Made by a program: the position numbers and the translations under genes. Positions 44,830 to 53,869 of a DNA stretch of 64,000 bases are shown here, piece by piece. Position 1 is the first letter of the stretch; each line of letters opens with the position of its first letter. The notes under the pieces were generated by a model. The model ran no database searches. It was not told the DNA's origin and was given only the letters and a program-made list of their open reading frames with translations. Source of the stretch: Mesorhizobium loti (GTDB taxonomy: Bacteria; Pseudomonadota; Alphaproteobacteria; Rhizobiales; Rhizobiaceae); the NCBI RefSeq assembly GCF_001510895.1, contig NZ_LPWA01000142.1, positions 124,001 through 188,000 of the forward strand, written 5' to 3'.

Positions 44830-47567
44830 ATGTTTGAAAGCCTGATCGGTCTCGTCGCCATCATCGCTTTGTTCGTCATCGTTTCTCGCCAGCAAAGCCG
44901 CATAGGCCTGATCGAGCGCGAACTCGGCGCGCTGCGCAACCTGGTGCTTTCGGGTATCCCGCAGCCCGCGCCCAAGACGGGCGAGGCAACCGAAGGCGCG
45001 CCGGACGAAGCTTCCGCCGCGGCGGCCGTGACTACCGCGCGACCGGCAAGTGAAGCCGCCCCGGCTGAAACCGCTGCCGCGACACCCGACGCTGCCAAAG
45101 CCGCCGCGCCAGCCCAAGCGGGTGAGGGGACTTCCGTCGAACCCACGGAGCCCGAAGCGGCTCAACCTGCCGAGCCGGCCGAGTCTGTGGCGCCTGCGGC
45201 GGTGGCGGCCCGCCAGACCGATGTCGAGACGGCGCTCGGCACACGCTGGGCGGTCTGGGTCGGTGGCATCGCGCTGGCGCTGGGTGGCCTTTTCCTGATC
45301 CGCTACACGATCGAGGCCGGCATTTTCGGTCCGGGCGTGCGCCTCACCACGGCCGGCATTCTCGGCCTGGCGCTAATCGCCGGCGCCGAGTTCATCCGCC
45401 GCACCGGCTTCAGGGTGCCGGTGCAGGGCGCGGCCGGCGCCTATATCCCGTCGATCCTGACGGCGGCCGGCGCCTTCATCCTGTTCGGCACCGTCTATGC
45501 CGCGCATGGCATCTATGCCTTCATCGGTCCGGCGCTGGCCTTCACGCTTCTCGGCGCGATCGGCGTCGCCACCATCGCCGTCTCGCTGGTCCACGGCCTG
45601 GCGTTGGCCGGCATCGGCCTCGTCGGCGCCATGGTCACGCCGGCACTCGTTGCCTCGCAGGCGCCCAACCCCTGGGCACTGTTCGTCTATCTGGCGATCG
45701 TGCTTGCGGCCACGGCGGCAATCGCCCGCATCCGCGACTGGAAGGCGCTGGTCGCCGCGGCCTTCGCCGGCTGCGGCATCTGGACCATCCTCTATATGAC
45801 GGATGCCCCGGAGGTGAACCTTGCCGCGGTGATGTTCATCAGCCTGGCCACGCTCGCCGTGCTCGCCTTCGTCTGGCTCGTCCAACGCGACGACGCCGAA
45901 TCCGGCTTCGACTGGCCGTCGATCGCGCCAGGCTTCTTCGTCGCGCTGACGGCGCTCGGGTTGTCGGTCGATCCGGTCTTCACCAAGGCCGGTTATGCCT
46001 TGCATGGCGCGGTGCTGCTCGCGGCGCTTGTGGCGGTGGCGCTCTACCGGCCGCGCGCTCTGCCGCTGGTCTTCGCCGCCGGCCTGGCGACGGTGCTGAT
46101 CTATCTCGGCATCATCCCGCCCGCCACGATCGGCGCCGAGGCGCTGGATGTCGGCCTGGGCGCCGAGCCGTTGGCGACATCCGACACGCTGACCTTCCGC
46201 CTCGGCATCGTACTTGCCCTGATTTTCATTGCCGCCGGCTTTTGGGCCGCGCGCCGCTTTGAGGCAACCGCGCGGGTCCGTGCCGCGTCCTGGGCGGCAT
46301 GGGGCGTCATCGCACCGCTGGTCGTGCTGATCGCGCTCTGGCTCACCTTCGGCGACATCGACCGCGACCTTGGCTACGCGCTGCCGGCGCTGCTTCTGGT
46401 GCTGGCCGTTGCCGCCGGCGGCGAGTGGATCGCGCGCGGCGAAGAACCGCCGCTCGGCGGCGGCCCGGCCGTCTCCTTCGCGCTCGCCGGTGCCGGTGTC
46501 GCCGGGCTGCTGATGCTGCACATGCCTTCGGCTCCGGCTGGACCACTGTGCTGCTTGGCGCCGCAGCAATCCTTCCGGCGCTGGCGACGCGCTGGCGCTC
46601 CTATCCGGTGCTGGGCTGGATCGCGGTCGGCGCGGCGGTCGCCGTGCTCGGTCGGGTCGCCTTCGACCCGACCATCGTCGGCGCGGCGGCACTGTCGAGA
46701 ACGCCGGTCTTCAACTGGCTGCTGCCCGGCTATGGCGTGCCGGCACTCGCCTTCGGCTTCGCCGCCTGGCAGCTGGCGCGCACCACCAATGGCCGGCCGC
46801 GCCTTGCCATGGAGGCGGCCTCGGCCCTGTTCGCGCTGCTTGCCGTTGCGATGCTGGTGCGCCATGCCATGCATGGCGGCATCATCGACACCGGCCCCGT
46901 CACGCTCGGCGAACAGGCGATATACACGCTGATCGCGCTCGGCGCCGGCGCCATACTGGTCGCCATCGACCTGCGCTCGCCGAGCTCGGTGCTGCGCTAC
47001 GGCTCGATGGCCGCCGGCGTGGTCTCCGCGGGCTTGATCGTCATCCAGCATTTCGTGGTGCTGAACCCGCTGGTGACGGACGAATCGACCGGCACCATTC
47101 CGTTCTTCAACCTGTTGTTCCTCGCCTATCTGCTGCCGGCGATCGCGGCGGGAGCATTGGCGCTCTACGTCCGCGACAAGCGTCCGAGATGGTATGCGGC
47201 GATGCTGGCGCTGGTCGCCGCGCTGCTTGCCTTCGCCTATGCCACGCTTTCGGTCCGGCGCCTGTTCAAGGGCGAGTTCATCGGCCTGTGGAGCGGGCTT
47301 GGCCAGCTCGAGACCTACACCTATTCGGCGCTCTGGCTGGTCATCGGCGTCGCGTTGCTCGCCGCCGGCGTGTGGCTGAGGTCGCAGGTGCTGCGCATAG
47401 CCTCGGCGGTGCTGATCGCGGTTGCGGTGCTCAAAGTCTTCCTCTTCGACATGTCGGAGCTGGAAGGCGTGCTGCGCGCGCTCTCCTTCATCGGCCTCGG
47501 TGCCGTGCTGATCGGCATCGGGCTGTTCTACCAGCGGCTTTTGACGCGAGCGGCGAGAGAAGGGTGA
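44830..47567 (+). CDS. DUF2339 multi-pass membrane protein, frameshifted as sequenced
   Basis: It starts at ATG 44830 (GAGGGG upstream). One N-terminal span (FESLIGLVAIIALFVIV), then an Ala/Pro/Glu-rich linker (about 45-130), and then more than 20 membrane spans from TRWAVWVGGIALALGGLFLI onward, the DUF2339 pattern. At about 46524 one G is missing (CATGCC for CATGGCC). The other frame continues AFGSGWTTVLLGAAAILPAL to FYQRLLTRAAREG at 47567. Restored length is 912 aa. Function unknown, possibly envelope-related. Confidence 0.85.
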
Positions 47568-47583
47568 AGCTAATTCCTTGTTT

Positions 47584-47627
47584 GAATATTCAAAATGGAA
47601 TATTTGGATATTCAATAGGAGATATTC
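47584..47627. promoter_or_regulatory. Candidate vapBC operator, repeated GATATTC boxes
   Basis: An AT-rich leader with the perfect palindrome GAATATTC (47584-47591), a GGAATATT half (47597-47604) and two direct GATATTC boxes (47607-47613, 47621-47627), ending just before the vapB ATG. This fits autorepression by a VapBC complex. Confidence 0.55.
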
Positions 47628-47629
47628 AG

Positions 47630-47875
47630 ATGCCGCTCTACATTCGCGACGATGAGGTCGATGCGCTGGCGACAAAATTGCAGCGCGAGACCAATGCGTC
47701 GAGCAAAACGGAAGCCGTGCGGACCGCGCTTTTGCATGAGTTGGAGCGCAATCGCGCTCGAAAGCCGCTGCGTGAAAGGATCGCCGTCCTTCAGACGCAC
47801 GCGGCTGCTGCATTAGGGCCTTTCGATCCTGATTTCGACATGAAAGCGTTCATGGACGAGATGTGGGAGGATTGA
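47630..47875 (+). CDS. vapB: VapB-family antitoxin
   Basis: 81 residues: MPLYIRDDEVDALATKLQRE, then SSKTEAVRTALLHELER. This is a Rv0623-type VapB with an N-terminal DNA-binding segment and a C-terminal toxin-binding tail (FDPDFDMKAFMDEMWED). The ATG lies directly after the operator boxes. It overlaps vapC by one base (TGATG). Confidence 0.9.
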   Translation: MPLYIRDDEVDALATKLQRETNASSKTEAVRTALLHELERNRARKPLRERIAVLQTHAAAALGPFDPDFDMKAFMDEMWED

Positions 47876-48294
47876 TGTTCGTCGACGCGTCGGTGATCGT
47901 TGCGATACTTGCCAAGGAGCCAGGCTGGGAAGAGTCGCTGAAACGGATTCTCGATACCGCGGGTCCGCTTTATATTTCAGCCTTGGTCAGGGTTGAGGCG
48001 ACATTTGCATTTGGGCGACTGAGCGCCGGCACCAAAAGAAAGCCGAGTCCCGAAATGCTGTCGGCAGCACGCGATCTGGTGGACACTTTCATCGCTGAAA
48101 TTGATGCGCGCAACGTGTCTGTCGATGAAGACATCGGCACACGCGCCATCGATGCCAGCATTCGCTATGGCAAGGCGGTCGGTCATCCTGCCGATCTTAA
48201 TTTTGGAGATTGTTTCGCCTATGCCTGCGCCAAAGCGCTTGACGTTCCGCTGCTCTACAAGGGTGGCGATTTTCTTCAGACAGATCTGGCGTAA
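47875..48294 (+). CDS. vapC: VapC-family PIN ribonuclease toxin
   Basis: 139 residues. PIN acidic residues are MFVDASVIVAILAKEPGWEE (Asp 4), SALVRVEATFAFGRL (Glu), and ADLNFGDCFAYACAKALDVP (Asp), with LYKGGDFLQTDL at the end. VapC toxins cleave tRNA or rRNA and are blocked by VapB. The pair is complete and appears intact. Confidence 0.93.
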   Translation: MFVDASVIVAILAKEPGWEESLKRILDTAGPLYISALVRVEATFAFGRLSAGTKRKPSPEMLSAARDLVDTFIAEIDARNVSVDEDIGTRAIDASIRYGKAVGHPADLNFGDCFAYACAKALDVPLLYKGGDFLQTDLA

Positions 48295-48321
48295 ATCGTA
48301 GCTTCCATGATCGGATAGCCG

Positions 48322-48350
48322 GGAATAAACCCGCATCCGCCGGCGTTTAT
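48322..48350 (+). promoter_or_regulatory. Putative ECF sigma autoregulatory promoter
   Basis: GGAATA (48322-48327), 16 bp, CGTTTA (48344-48349). The GGAA...CGTT layout and spacing are typical of ECF/RpoE-type promoters. It lies 107 bp upstream of the ECF sigma start, consistent with autoregulation. Confidence 0.55.
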
Positions 48351-48456
48351 CAGGTGCTTGGGTACCGGAGCGGGTGGTCCGCTTCGCGCTGGCTGCTTGC
48401 GCCGCGCCGGAAAGGCGCGTTCAATCGGATGGAAAACGACCTCGAAACAAGCGGTC

Positions 48457-48975
48457 ATGGACGACAAGAAGGCAGCGATCCTGAGCGAAATACCGCGCTT
48501 GCGCCGCTACGCGCGCTCGCTGCTGCGCGACCGCGATTCCGCCGACGATCTCGTCCAGGACTGCCTGGAGCGCGCGCTTGTGCGCCTCGACAACTGGCAG
48601 ACTGGAGAAAGCCCCAGGAGGTGGCTGTTTACGATCATGCATCATTTGTTCATCGACCAGATGCGCAAGGTTAACCGGCGTGGCGAGGCGGCGATGCTGC
48701 CGCTCGAAGCCGGCGAAGCCCAGGCTGCGCCCGCCGATCAGGTCGAAAGCATCGCCTCGCGCGAAATCATGGATGCCCTGCAGGCGATCAGCGCCGATCG
48801 CCGCGCCGCGCTGGTCATGGTCGCCATCGAAGGCTTTTCCTACGCCGAGGCCGCCAACATCCTTGGCGTGCCGGCCGGCACGCTGATGTCGCGCATCGCG
48901 CGCGGCCGCGAGGAACTGCGCGGCCTGCTCGACGATTCCTCGCGCCGCCGCTCGATAAGGATTGTCGAGCGATGA
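48457..48975 (+). CDS. ECF (sigma-70 family) RNA polymerase sigma factor
   Basis: 172 residues from ATG 48457. Region 2 is RYARSLLRDRDSADDLVQDC with ERALVRLDNWQTGESPRRWL. Region 4 is LQAISADRRAALVMVAIEGF, SYAEAANILGVPAGTLMSRI and ARGREELRGLL. It directs RNA polymerase to stress or envelope promoters. It overlaps the next gene by 4 bp, the standard sigma/anti-sigma arrangement. Confidence 0.93.
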   Translation: MDDKKAAILSEIPRLRRYARSLLRDRDSADDLVQDCLERALVRLDNWQTGESPRRWLFTIMHHLFIDQMRKVNRRGEAAMLPLEAGEAQAAPADQVESIASREIMDALQAISADRRAALVMVAIEGFSYAEAANILGVPAGTLMSRIARGREELRGLLDDSSRRRSIRIVER

Positions 48976-49766
48976 CCCGCCGCGATTTCTCCGAACGCGA
49001 TATCCACATGGCCCTCGATGGCGAGCTGCCGGGCGAGGAGCGCATGGCCTATGACGCCTGGCTCGAGGCCAATCCCGAGATGCGGGCAAAGAGCGCCCGC
49101 TACATCGCCGACCGCGCTGCGCTCCGCGCCGCCTTGGCCGGCGTGATGGACGAGCCGGTGCCGGCAAGGCTGAGGCAGGCGGTGCTTGGCGAAGCGCCGA
49201 CGCGGGCGCCTGCCTGGCGCTCGCGCTGGTGGCTTTCGGCCGCGGCCGCCGCCGTGCTGATGGTCGGCGGCTTCGGTGGTTACATGGCCGGTATCGGCGG
49301 CATCGGGCGGGAGGACGGAGCGGACGACCAGCTCGCCGAGCAGGCGATCGCCGCCCACGTCATCTACGCCGCGGAGAAGCGTCATGCGGTCGAGGTGCCG
49401 GCAAGCGACAAGGACCATCTGCAGACCTGGCTGTCCAACCGGGTAGGGCTGAAGCTGGTGGCGCCCGATCTCGCGGCCGAAGGCTTCGAGCTTGTCGGCG
49501 GCCGCCTGCTGCCGGTGGGCGAGCGGGGCAAGGCCGCGATGCTGCTTTACGAGGACGCCAAGGGCGAGCGTATCTCGCTCTTCGTCACCGCCGAATCGGC
49601 CGCCACCGCCAAGGGCACTTATGCGGCGGAGGCCGACGGACCCGAGGCGGTCTATTGGCTCGACAAGGGCTATGGCTGCGCCGTTGTCGGCTCGCTGCCG
49701 CGAGAGCGCCTATCGGAGGTCGCCAAGAGCGCTTATGGCCAGCTTCTCGCCGGTATTTCGAGCTGA
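48972..49766 (+). CDS. Transmembrane anti-sigma factor
   Basis: 264 residues. A cytoplasmic N-terminal anti-sigma domain (RDFSERDIHMALDGELPGEE, about 4-70) precedes one membrane span (LSAAAAAVLMVGGFGGYMAG, about 86-106) and a periplasmic domain to the end. No zinc-binding HxxxCxxC is seen. It should hold the ECF sigma factor inactive until a periplasmic signal releases it. Translationally coupled to the sigma gene. Confidence 0.88.
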   Translation: MTRRDFSERDIHMALDGELPGEERMAYDAWLEANPEMRAKSARYIADRAALRAALAGVMDEPVPARLRQAVLGEAPTRAPAWRSRWWLSAAAAAVLMVGGFGGYMAGIGGIGREDGADDQLAEQAIAAHVIYAAEKRHAVEVPASDKDHLQTWLSNRVGLKLVAPDLAAEGFELVGGRLLPVGERGKAAMLLYEDAKGERISLFVTAESAATAKGTYAAEADGPEAVYWLDKGYGCAVVGSLPRERLSEVAKSAYGQLLAGISS

Positions 49767-49973
49767 AACCGGATGCGTTTTCCGCAGCCGGCAGCCCTTC
49801 CAAACAGCGATCTTGTTCAAACACTTCGCGCTTCCTTGCTGCCGCCGAAAGTGTCACAATTCAGCCCAAATCAAGGAGCGATAGCGGCTTGACGAATACC
49901 GGCGCTTCGGCTGGTGTCGCCTTTTTGACCCGGGCCTTTTCCGCAAACCCAATCGAGGTTCTTCCAAGCCCGC

Positions 49974-51071
49974 ATGCCTGCCGAGATTCGCAAGGCCCGC
50001 GCGTCAGACGTCGATGACCTCGCCGCCATCGAGAAGGCTGTCTTCTCGGGCGACCGGCTTTCCCGCCGCTCCTTCCGTCAGTTCATCGAGCGTGAGACCG
50101 CCGAGATGCTGGTGGCCGAGAATGACAGCCATGTCGCCGGCTACGCGGTGGTGCTGTTCCGCAAGGGCAGTGGCGTGGCCCGGCTCTATTCCATCGCCGT
50201 CGGTCCCTTCTTCGGCAGCCTCGGCATCGGCCGCCAACTGCTGGCCGCGGCCGAGGAGGCGGCGTATGAGCATGACCGCATGATGCTGCGGCTCGAGGTG
50301 CGTGAGGACAATCAGCGCGCCATCCGCATCTACGAGCAGGCGGGCTATCGAAAAATAGGCCGCGAGCCTGACTATTACGAGGACGGCGCCACCGCGCTGC
50401 GTTACGAAAAGACGCTGCGCGGCGATGTCCCGACCGCTACCCGGGTGCCGTTCTACCAGCAGACCTGCGAATTCACCTGCGGCCCCTGCTGCCTGATGAT
50501 GGCGATGGCCAATTTCGACCGCGGCTTCGTGCCCGACCCGGTGATGGAGATTCGCCTGTGGCGCGAGGCGACCACGGTGTTCATGATGTCGGGGCCGGGC
50601 GGCTGCGAACCTTTCGGTCTGGCGGTTGCCGGCTATGAAAGCGGGCTTGCCGCCGAGATATTCGTGTCCTTCCACGGCGCCCTGTTCCTGCAGTCGGTGC
50701 GCAGCGCGGACAAGCGCCGGGTGATGGAGCTCGCCCAGGTCGACTTCCGCCATCGCGCGGAACTTTACGGCATCCCGGTGAATTACCGTCCGTTCGGCAT
50801 CGACGACATCCGTTCGGCCCTTGCCGGGGGCAAGCTGGTGCTGGTGCTGATCAGCGGCTTCCTGATGTTCGGCAAGAAGGTGCCGCATTGGGTGCTCGCC
50901 ATCGGCGACGACGGCGACCATATCCTGATCCACGATCCCTGGGTCGAGGACGAAAGGCAGGAAACGATCCTCGACGCCGCCAACATCCCCGTGCCCTACG
51001 GCATCTTCATGAACATGGCGCAGTTCGGCCGCGACGGGTTGCGCGCCGCCATCACTCTGGGAAAACGCTAA
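49974..51071 (+). CDS. GNAT acetyltransferase - C39-like peptidase fusion
   Basis: 365 residues. The N-terminal GNAT domain (about 3-150) has IAVGPFFGSLGIGRQLLAAA (acetyl-CoA loop) and QRAIRIYEQAGYRKIGREPD. The C-terminal papain-like C39 domain (about 155-340) has Cys in QQTCEFTCGPCCLM (about 169), His in VPHWVLAIGDDG (about 304) and Asp in ILIHDPW (about 320), a complete triad. No ABC transporter is attached, unlike bacteriocin C39 proteins. It stands 5 bp before an ATP-grasp ligase, pointing to joint peptide modification and processing. Confidence 0.9.
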   Translation: MPAEIRKARASDVDDLAAIEKAVFSGDRLSRRSFRQFIERETAEMLVAENDSHVAGYAVVLFRKGSGVARLYSIAVGPFFGSLGIGRQLLAAAEEAAYEHDRMMLRLEVREDNQRAIRIYEQAGYRKIGREPDYYEDGATALRYEKTLRGDVPTATRVPFYQQTCEFTCGPCCLMMAMANFDRGFVPDPVMEIRLWREATTVFMMSGPGGCEPFGLAVAGYESGLAAEIFVSFHGALFLQSVRSADKRRVMELAQVDFRHRAELYGIPVNYRPFGIDDIRSALAGGKLVLVLISGFLMFGKKVPHWVLAIGDDGDHILIHDPWVEDERQETILDAANIPVPYGIFMNMAQFGRDGLRAAITLGKR

Positions 51072-51076
51072 AAACA

Positions 51077-52540
51077 ATGACCTGGGTCATCCTCACAGGC
51101 AGGCAGAACGACCTCGATCAGGTGGCGACGCCGCACAAGATCATCACCAACCGCGACTATCTCGCGCATCCGGCGCTGTTCCGCGGCCAGCGGCCGAAGG
51201 TGATCAACCTGTCCAACAATTACGGCTACCAGAGCCGCGGCTATTATGCCTCGCTGCTCGCTGGCTCGCGCGGCCACAAGGTGATCCCGACGGTGGAGAC
51301 CATGATCGACCTGTCGGAGCGCAAGCTCTATGAGCACGCGCTGCCGGAGCTCGAACTCGCGCTCAACAAATGCCGCAAGGATCTCGGCGGCACCTTCCCG
51401 TCGAAGGTCGCCGTCTTCTTCGGCATCGGGCCGTCGAAAGTGTGGGACCGCTTCACCAAGCTCTTGTTCGACTGGTTCCGCGCGCCGGCGCTGGAGGTCC
51501 ACATCAAGGACAGCGCCGAATGGGCCTCGATCCGCAAGATCGGCTTCCTGCCGCTCGCCCGCATGACCGACGAGGAAGAAGCCTCCTTCCTGCAGTGCCT
51601 GGAGACTTACACCAACCGCGAGTGGCGCGACACCAAGGGCCGCACGCCGGCGCGCTATACTTTCGCGACGCTGGTCGATCCGCATGAGGAACTGCCGCCC
51701 TCGGAGATTTCGTCGCTGCGCTATTGGGCAAGGATTGCCGAGAAGATGGGCGTCGAGGTCGAGCCGATCACCAGGAAGGACCTGGCCAAGCTCGCCAACT
51801 ACGACGCGCTGTTCATCCGCGAGACGACGTCGATCTCCAACCACACCTACCGTTTCGCCCGCCGCGCCCAGCAGGAAGGCATGCCGGTGATCGACGATCC
51901 GCTGTCGATGATCCGCTGCACCAACAAGGTCTATCTCAACGAGCTGATGACCTATAACAAGGTGCCCGTGCCGCCGACGGTGATGATCGCGGGCACCTCT
52001 GATTTCGAGCTTGCCGCGCAGACGCTGGGCTTCCCGCTGGTGCTGAAGATCCCGGATTCGTCTTTCTCGCGCGGCGTCAAGAAATGCGAGAATTTGGCCG
52101 AGCTCACCAAGCTGGCGACAGAGTGGCTGGAGGATTCCGACCTCCTCATCGCGCAGAAATTCATCCCGACCGAATATGACTGGCGCGTCGGCGTGCTCGG
52201 TGGCCAGCCGCTGTTTGCCGTCCACTACCTGATGGCGAAGAAGCACTGGCAGATCGTCAACCACAAGGCCAATGGCAAGCCCGACCAGGGCGGCATCAAG
52301 ACCTTCACGCTGAAGGCGACGCCGCCGCATGTCGTCGAAACCGCGGTCAAGGCGGCAAGCTGCATCGGCGATGGGCTCTATGGCGTCGACCTCAAGGAGA
52401 CCAAGGACGGCGTCTTCGTCATCGAGGTCAACGACAACCCCAATCTCGACCATGGCTGGGAAGATTCCGGCGAGAAGGACGAGCTCTGGGTGCGGCTGAC
52501 GCAATGGTTCCTGGAGCGTCTGGAGCGGCCGGGCCGATAA
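51077..52540 (+). CDS. RimK-type ATP-grasp ligase with N-terminal RLAN-like domain
   Basis: 487 residues from ATG 51077. The N-terminal domain (about 1-200: VINLSNNYGYQSRGYYASLL, DLSERKLYEHALPELELALN) fits the RimK-like-associated N-terminal (RLAN) type. The C-terminal ATP-grasp (about 270-470) has FPLVLKIPDSSFSRGVKKCE, EYDWRVGVLGGQPLFAVHYL and the metal site VIEVNDNPNLDHGWED. It should form amide bonds between an amino group and a carboxylate, for example adding amino acids to a peptide or protein. It is paired with the GNAT-C39 gene; the substrate is unknown. Confidence 0.9.
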   Translation: MTWVILTGRQNDLDQVATPHKIITNRDYLAHPALFRGQRPKVINLSNNYGYQSRGYYASLLAGSRGHKVIPTVETMIDLSERKLYEHALPELELALNKCRKDLGGTFPSKVAVFFGIGPSKVWDRFTKLLFDWFRAPALEVHIKDSAEWASIRKIGFLPLARMTDEEEASFLQCLETYTNREWRDTKGRTPARYTFATLVDPHEELPPSEISSLRYWARIAEKMGVEVEPITRKDLAKLANYDALFIRETTSISNHTYRFARRAQQEGMPVIDDPLSMIRCTNKVYLNELMTYNKVPVPPTVMIAGTSDFELAAQTLGFPLVLKIPDSSFSRGVKKCENLAELTKLATEWLEDSDLLIAQKFIPTEYDWRVGVLGGQPLFAVHYLMAKKHWQIVNHKANGKPDQGGIKTFTLKATPPHVVETAVKAASCIGDGLYGVDLKETKDGVFVIEVNDNPNLDHGWEDSGEKDELWVRLTQWFLERLERPGR

Positions 52541-52563
52541 TCATTCGCATTGGGGGGACAAAG

Positions 52564-52836
52564 ATGCTGTTTTTCGTGATCGAGGATTTTAGCGGTTGCG
52601 ACCGCAAGGAGATTTACCGGCGCTTCCGCGATAAGGGCCGGCTGAAGCCCGACGAACTTGTCGTGCACCACAGCTGGATCGCCGGAGATATGAGCCGCTG
52701 CTTCCTGCTGGTGGAGGCCGATGACGTCACGCTGCTGCAGCGCTGGGTCATCGAATGGGCGGATCTGGTGGAGTTCGACATCGTTCCCGTTGCCACCAGC
52801 AAGGACATGGTTGCGGCGTTGGCCGGGCACCTCTGA
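52564..52836 (+). CDS. DUF3303 family protein
   Basis: 90 residues: MLFFVIEDFSGCDRKEIYRR, DELVVHHSWIAGDMSRCFLL and LLQRWVIEWADLVEFDIVPV. It is a small alpha/beta (dimeric ferredoxin-like) protein of unknown function. A G-rich ribosome site (GGGGGGA) precedes the ATG. It is 23 bp after the ATP-grasp gene and probably in the same operon. Its last 84 bp reappear as a degraded copy at 62739-62821, on the far side of the hydroxyproline cluster. Confidence 0.85.
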   Translation: MLFFVIEDFSGCDRKEIYRRFRDKGRLKPDELVVHHSWIAGDMSRCFLLVEADDVTLLQRWVIEWADLVEFDIVPVATSKDMVAALAGHL

Positions 52837-52852
52837 ACCAGCGACGCGACCT

Positions 52853-53849
52853 CTACTTGATCTGGAATCCGTGAGCCAGGGGATCTCGGTCGTCCACGAA
52901 TATGGTGTTGTGGCCGATGATGCGCGCCCAGCCGCCGACGCTCGGGCGAATGCCCTTGAAGGGGCCAACCTTGACCTCCGCCTCGACACGGCCCTCGAAA
53001 ACGGTGCCGATCAAACTATCCTGGCGGAAGCTGGCGCCAACTTTCAGCCGGCCCTTGCCATGCAGTTGCGCCATGCGAGCGAGGTTCCCGTGCCGCCCGG
53101 CGAGCGGTCGATCGCCTTGTCGCCATAAAACACCGCGCCGCGGCCATCGGCATCGCCGCCCGAGGGTTTGTCGCACCAGATGGCGTGATGCACGCCGCTT
53201 ATTCTGTCGTCCTCGGGATGGATCGGATTGCAGACAGGCTCCAGCGCATCGCGAAGACTGCGGCTGAGGTCGACAATGTCGCTTGCCGACATGCCGTCCA
53301 ACCCCCGCCAATTCTCCTGCGGCTCGACGACCGCATAGAAGTTACCGCCATAGGCGATGTCGACGGCGAGCCGGCCGAGACCGGGAACATCGACGCTAAC
53401 ATCCGCGGCATGCAGGTAGCTCGCGACATTGAACATCCGCACGCTTTCGACAAACTCGCCGGGCTTGTTATACTGGATATCGACCTTTCCCGCCGGAGTC
53501 TCAATCGAGAGCCTGCCTGGAATCCGCGGAGTAACGAGTCCTTCTTCCAGCGCCGCCGTCACAAGGCCGATCGTGCCGGCGCCGCACATCGGCAAGCAGC
53601 CGCTGACCTCGATGAAGATGACGGCAAAATCGCAATCCTCGCGGTACGCCGGGTAGATGAGGGCGCCCGACATGATGTCGTGGCCGCGCGGTTCGAACAT
53701 CAGGCCCGTCGTATCCAGTCATGATCGCGCACGAACAGCTCGCGCCGCTCGGCGATCGGGAGATGGGGCAGCAGAGGGCCGCCACCTGCAACGAGCCGGA
53801 CCGGATTCCCGCATGTGTGGGAATCGATGCAGAAGAAACTGCGACGCAC
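52853..53849 (-). CDS. Proline racemase-family 4-hydroxyproline 2-epimerase, frameshifted twice as sequenced
   Basis: Reading from GTG 53849 (ribosome site GAAGGGA): RRSFFCIDSHTCGNPVRLVA up to FVRDHDWIRR. One C is missing near 53703-53707, then MFEPRGHDIMSGALIYPAYR with the first catalytic Cys in LPMCGAGTIG. One G is missing near 53080 after GTGTS, then RMAQLHGKGRLKVGASFRQD to the stop at 52853. Restored length is 332 aa, the family norm. It would turn trans-4-hydroxy-L-proline into cis-4-hydroxy-D-proline. Oddly, the second catalytic position reads DRSPGGTGTS with Gly where Cys or Thr is expected. Confidence 0.85.
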
Positions 53850-53869
53850 TGTATTTCCCTTCTAAGGTC

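Noticed and set aside
44571..45165. Minus-strand frames rich in Gly/Ala/Arg opposite the DUF2339 N-terminal linker
   Set aside because: Mirror of the Ala/Pro/Glu-rich linker codons; no start signal or motif.
46374..47813. 479-codon minus-strand frame
   Set aside because: Antisense to the DUF2339 membrane protein and vapB; composition is Arg/Gln/His-rich, as expected from the opposite strand of membrane-protein codons.
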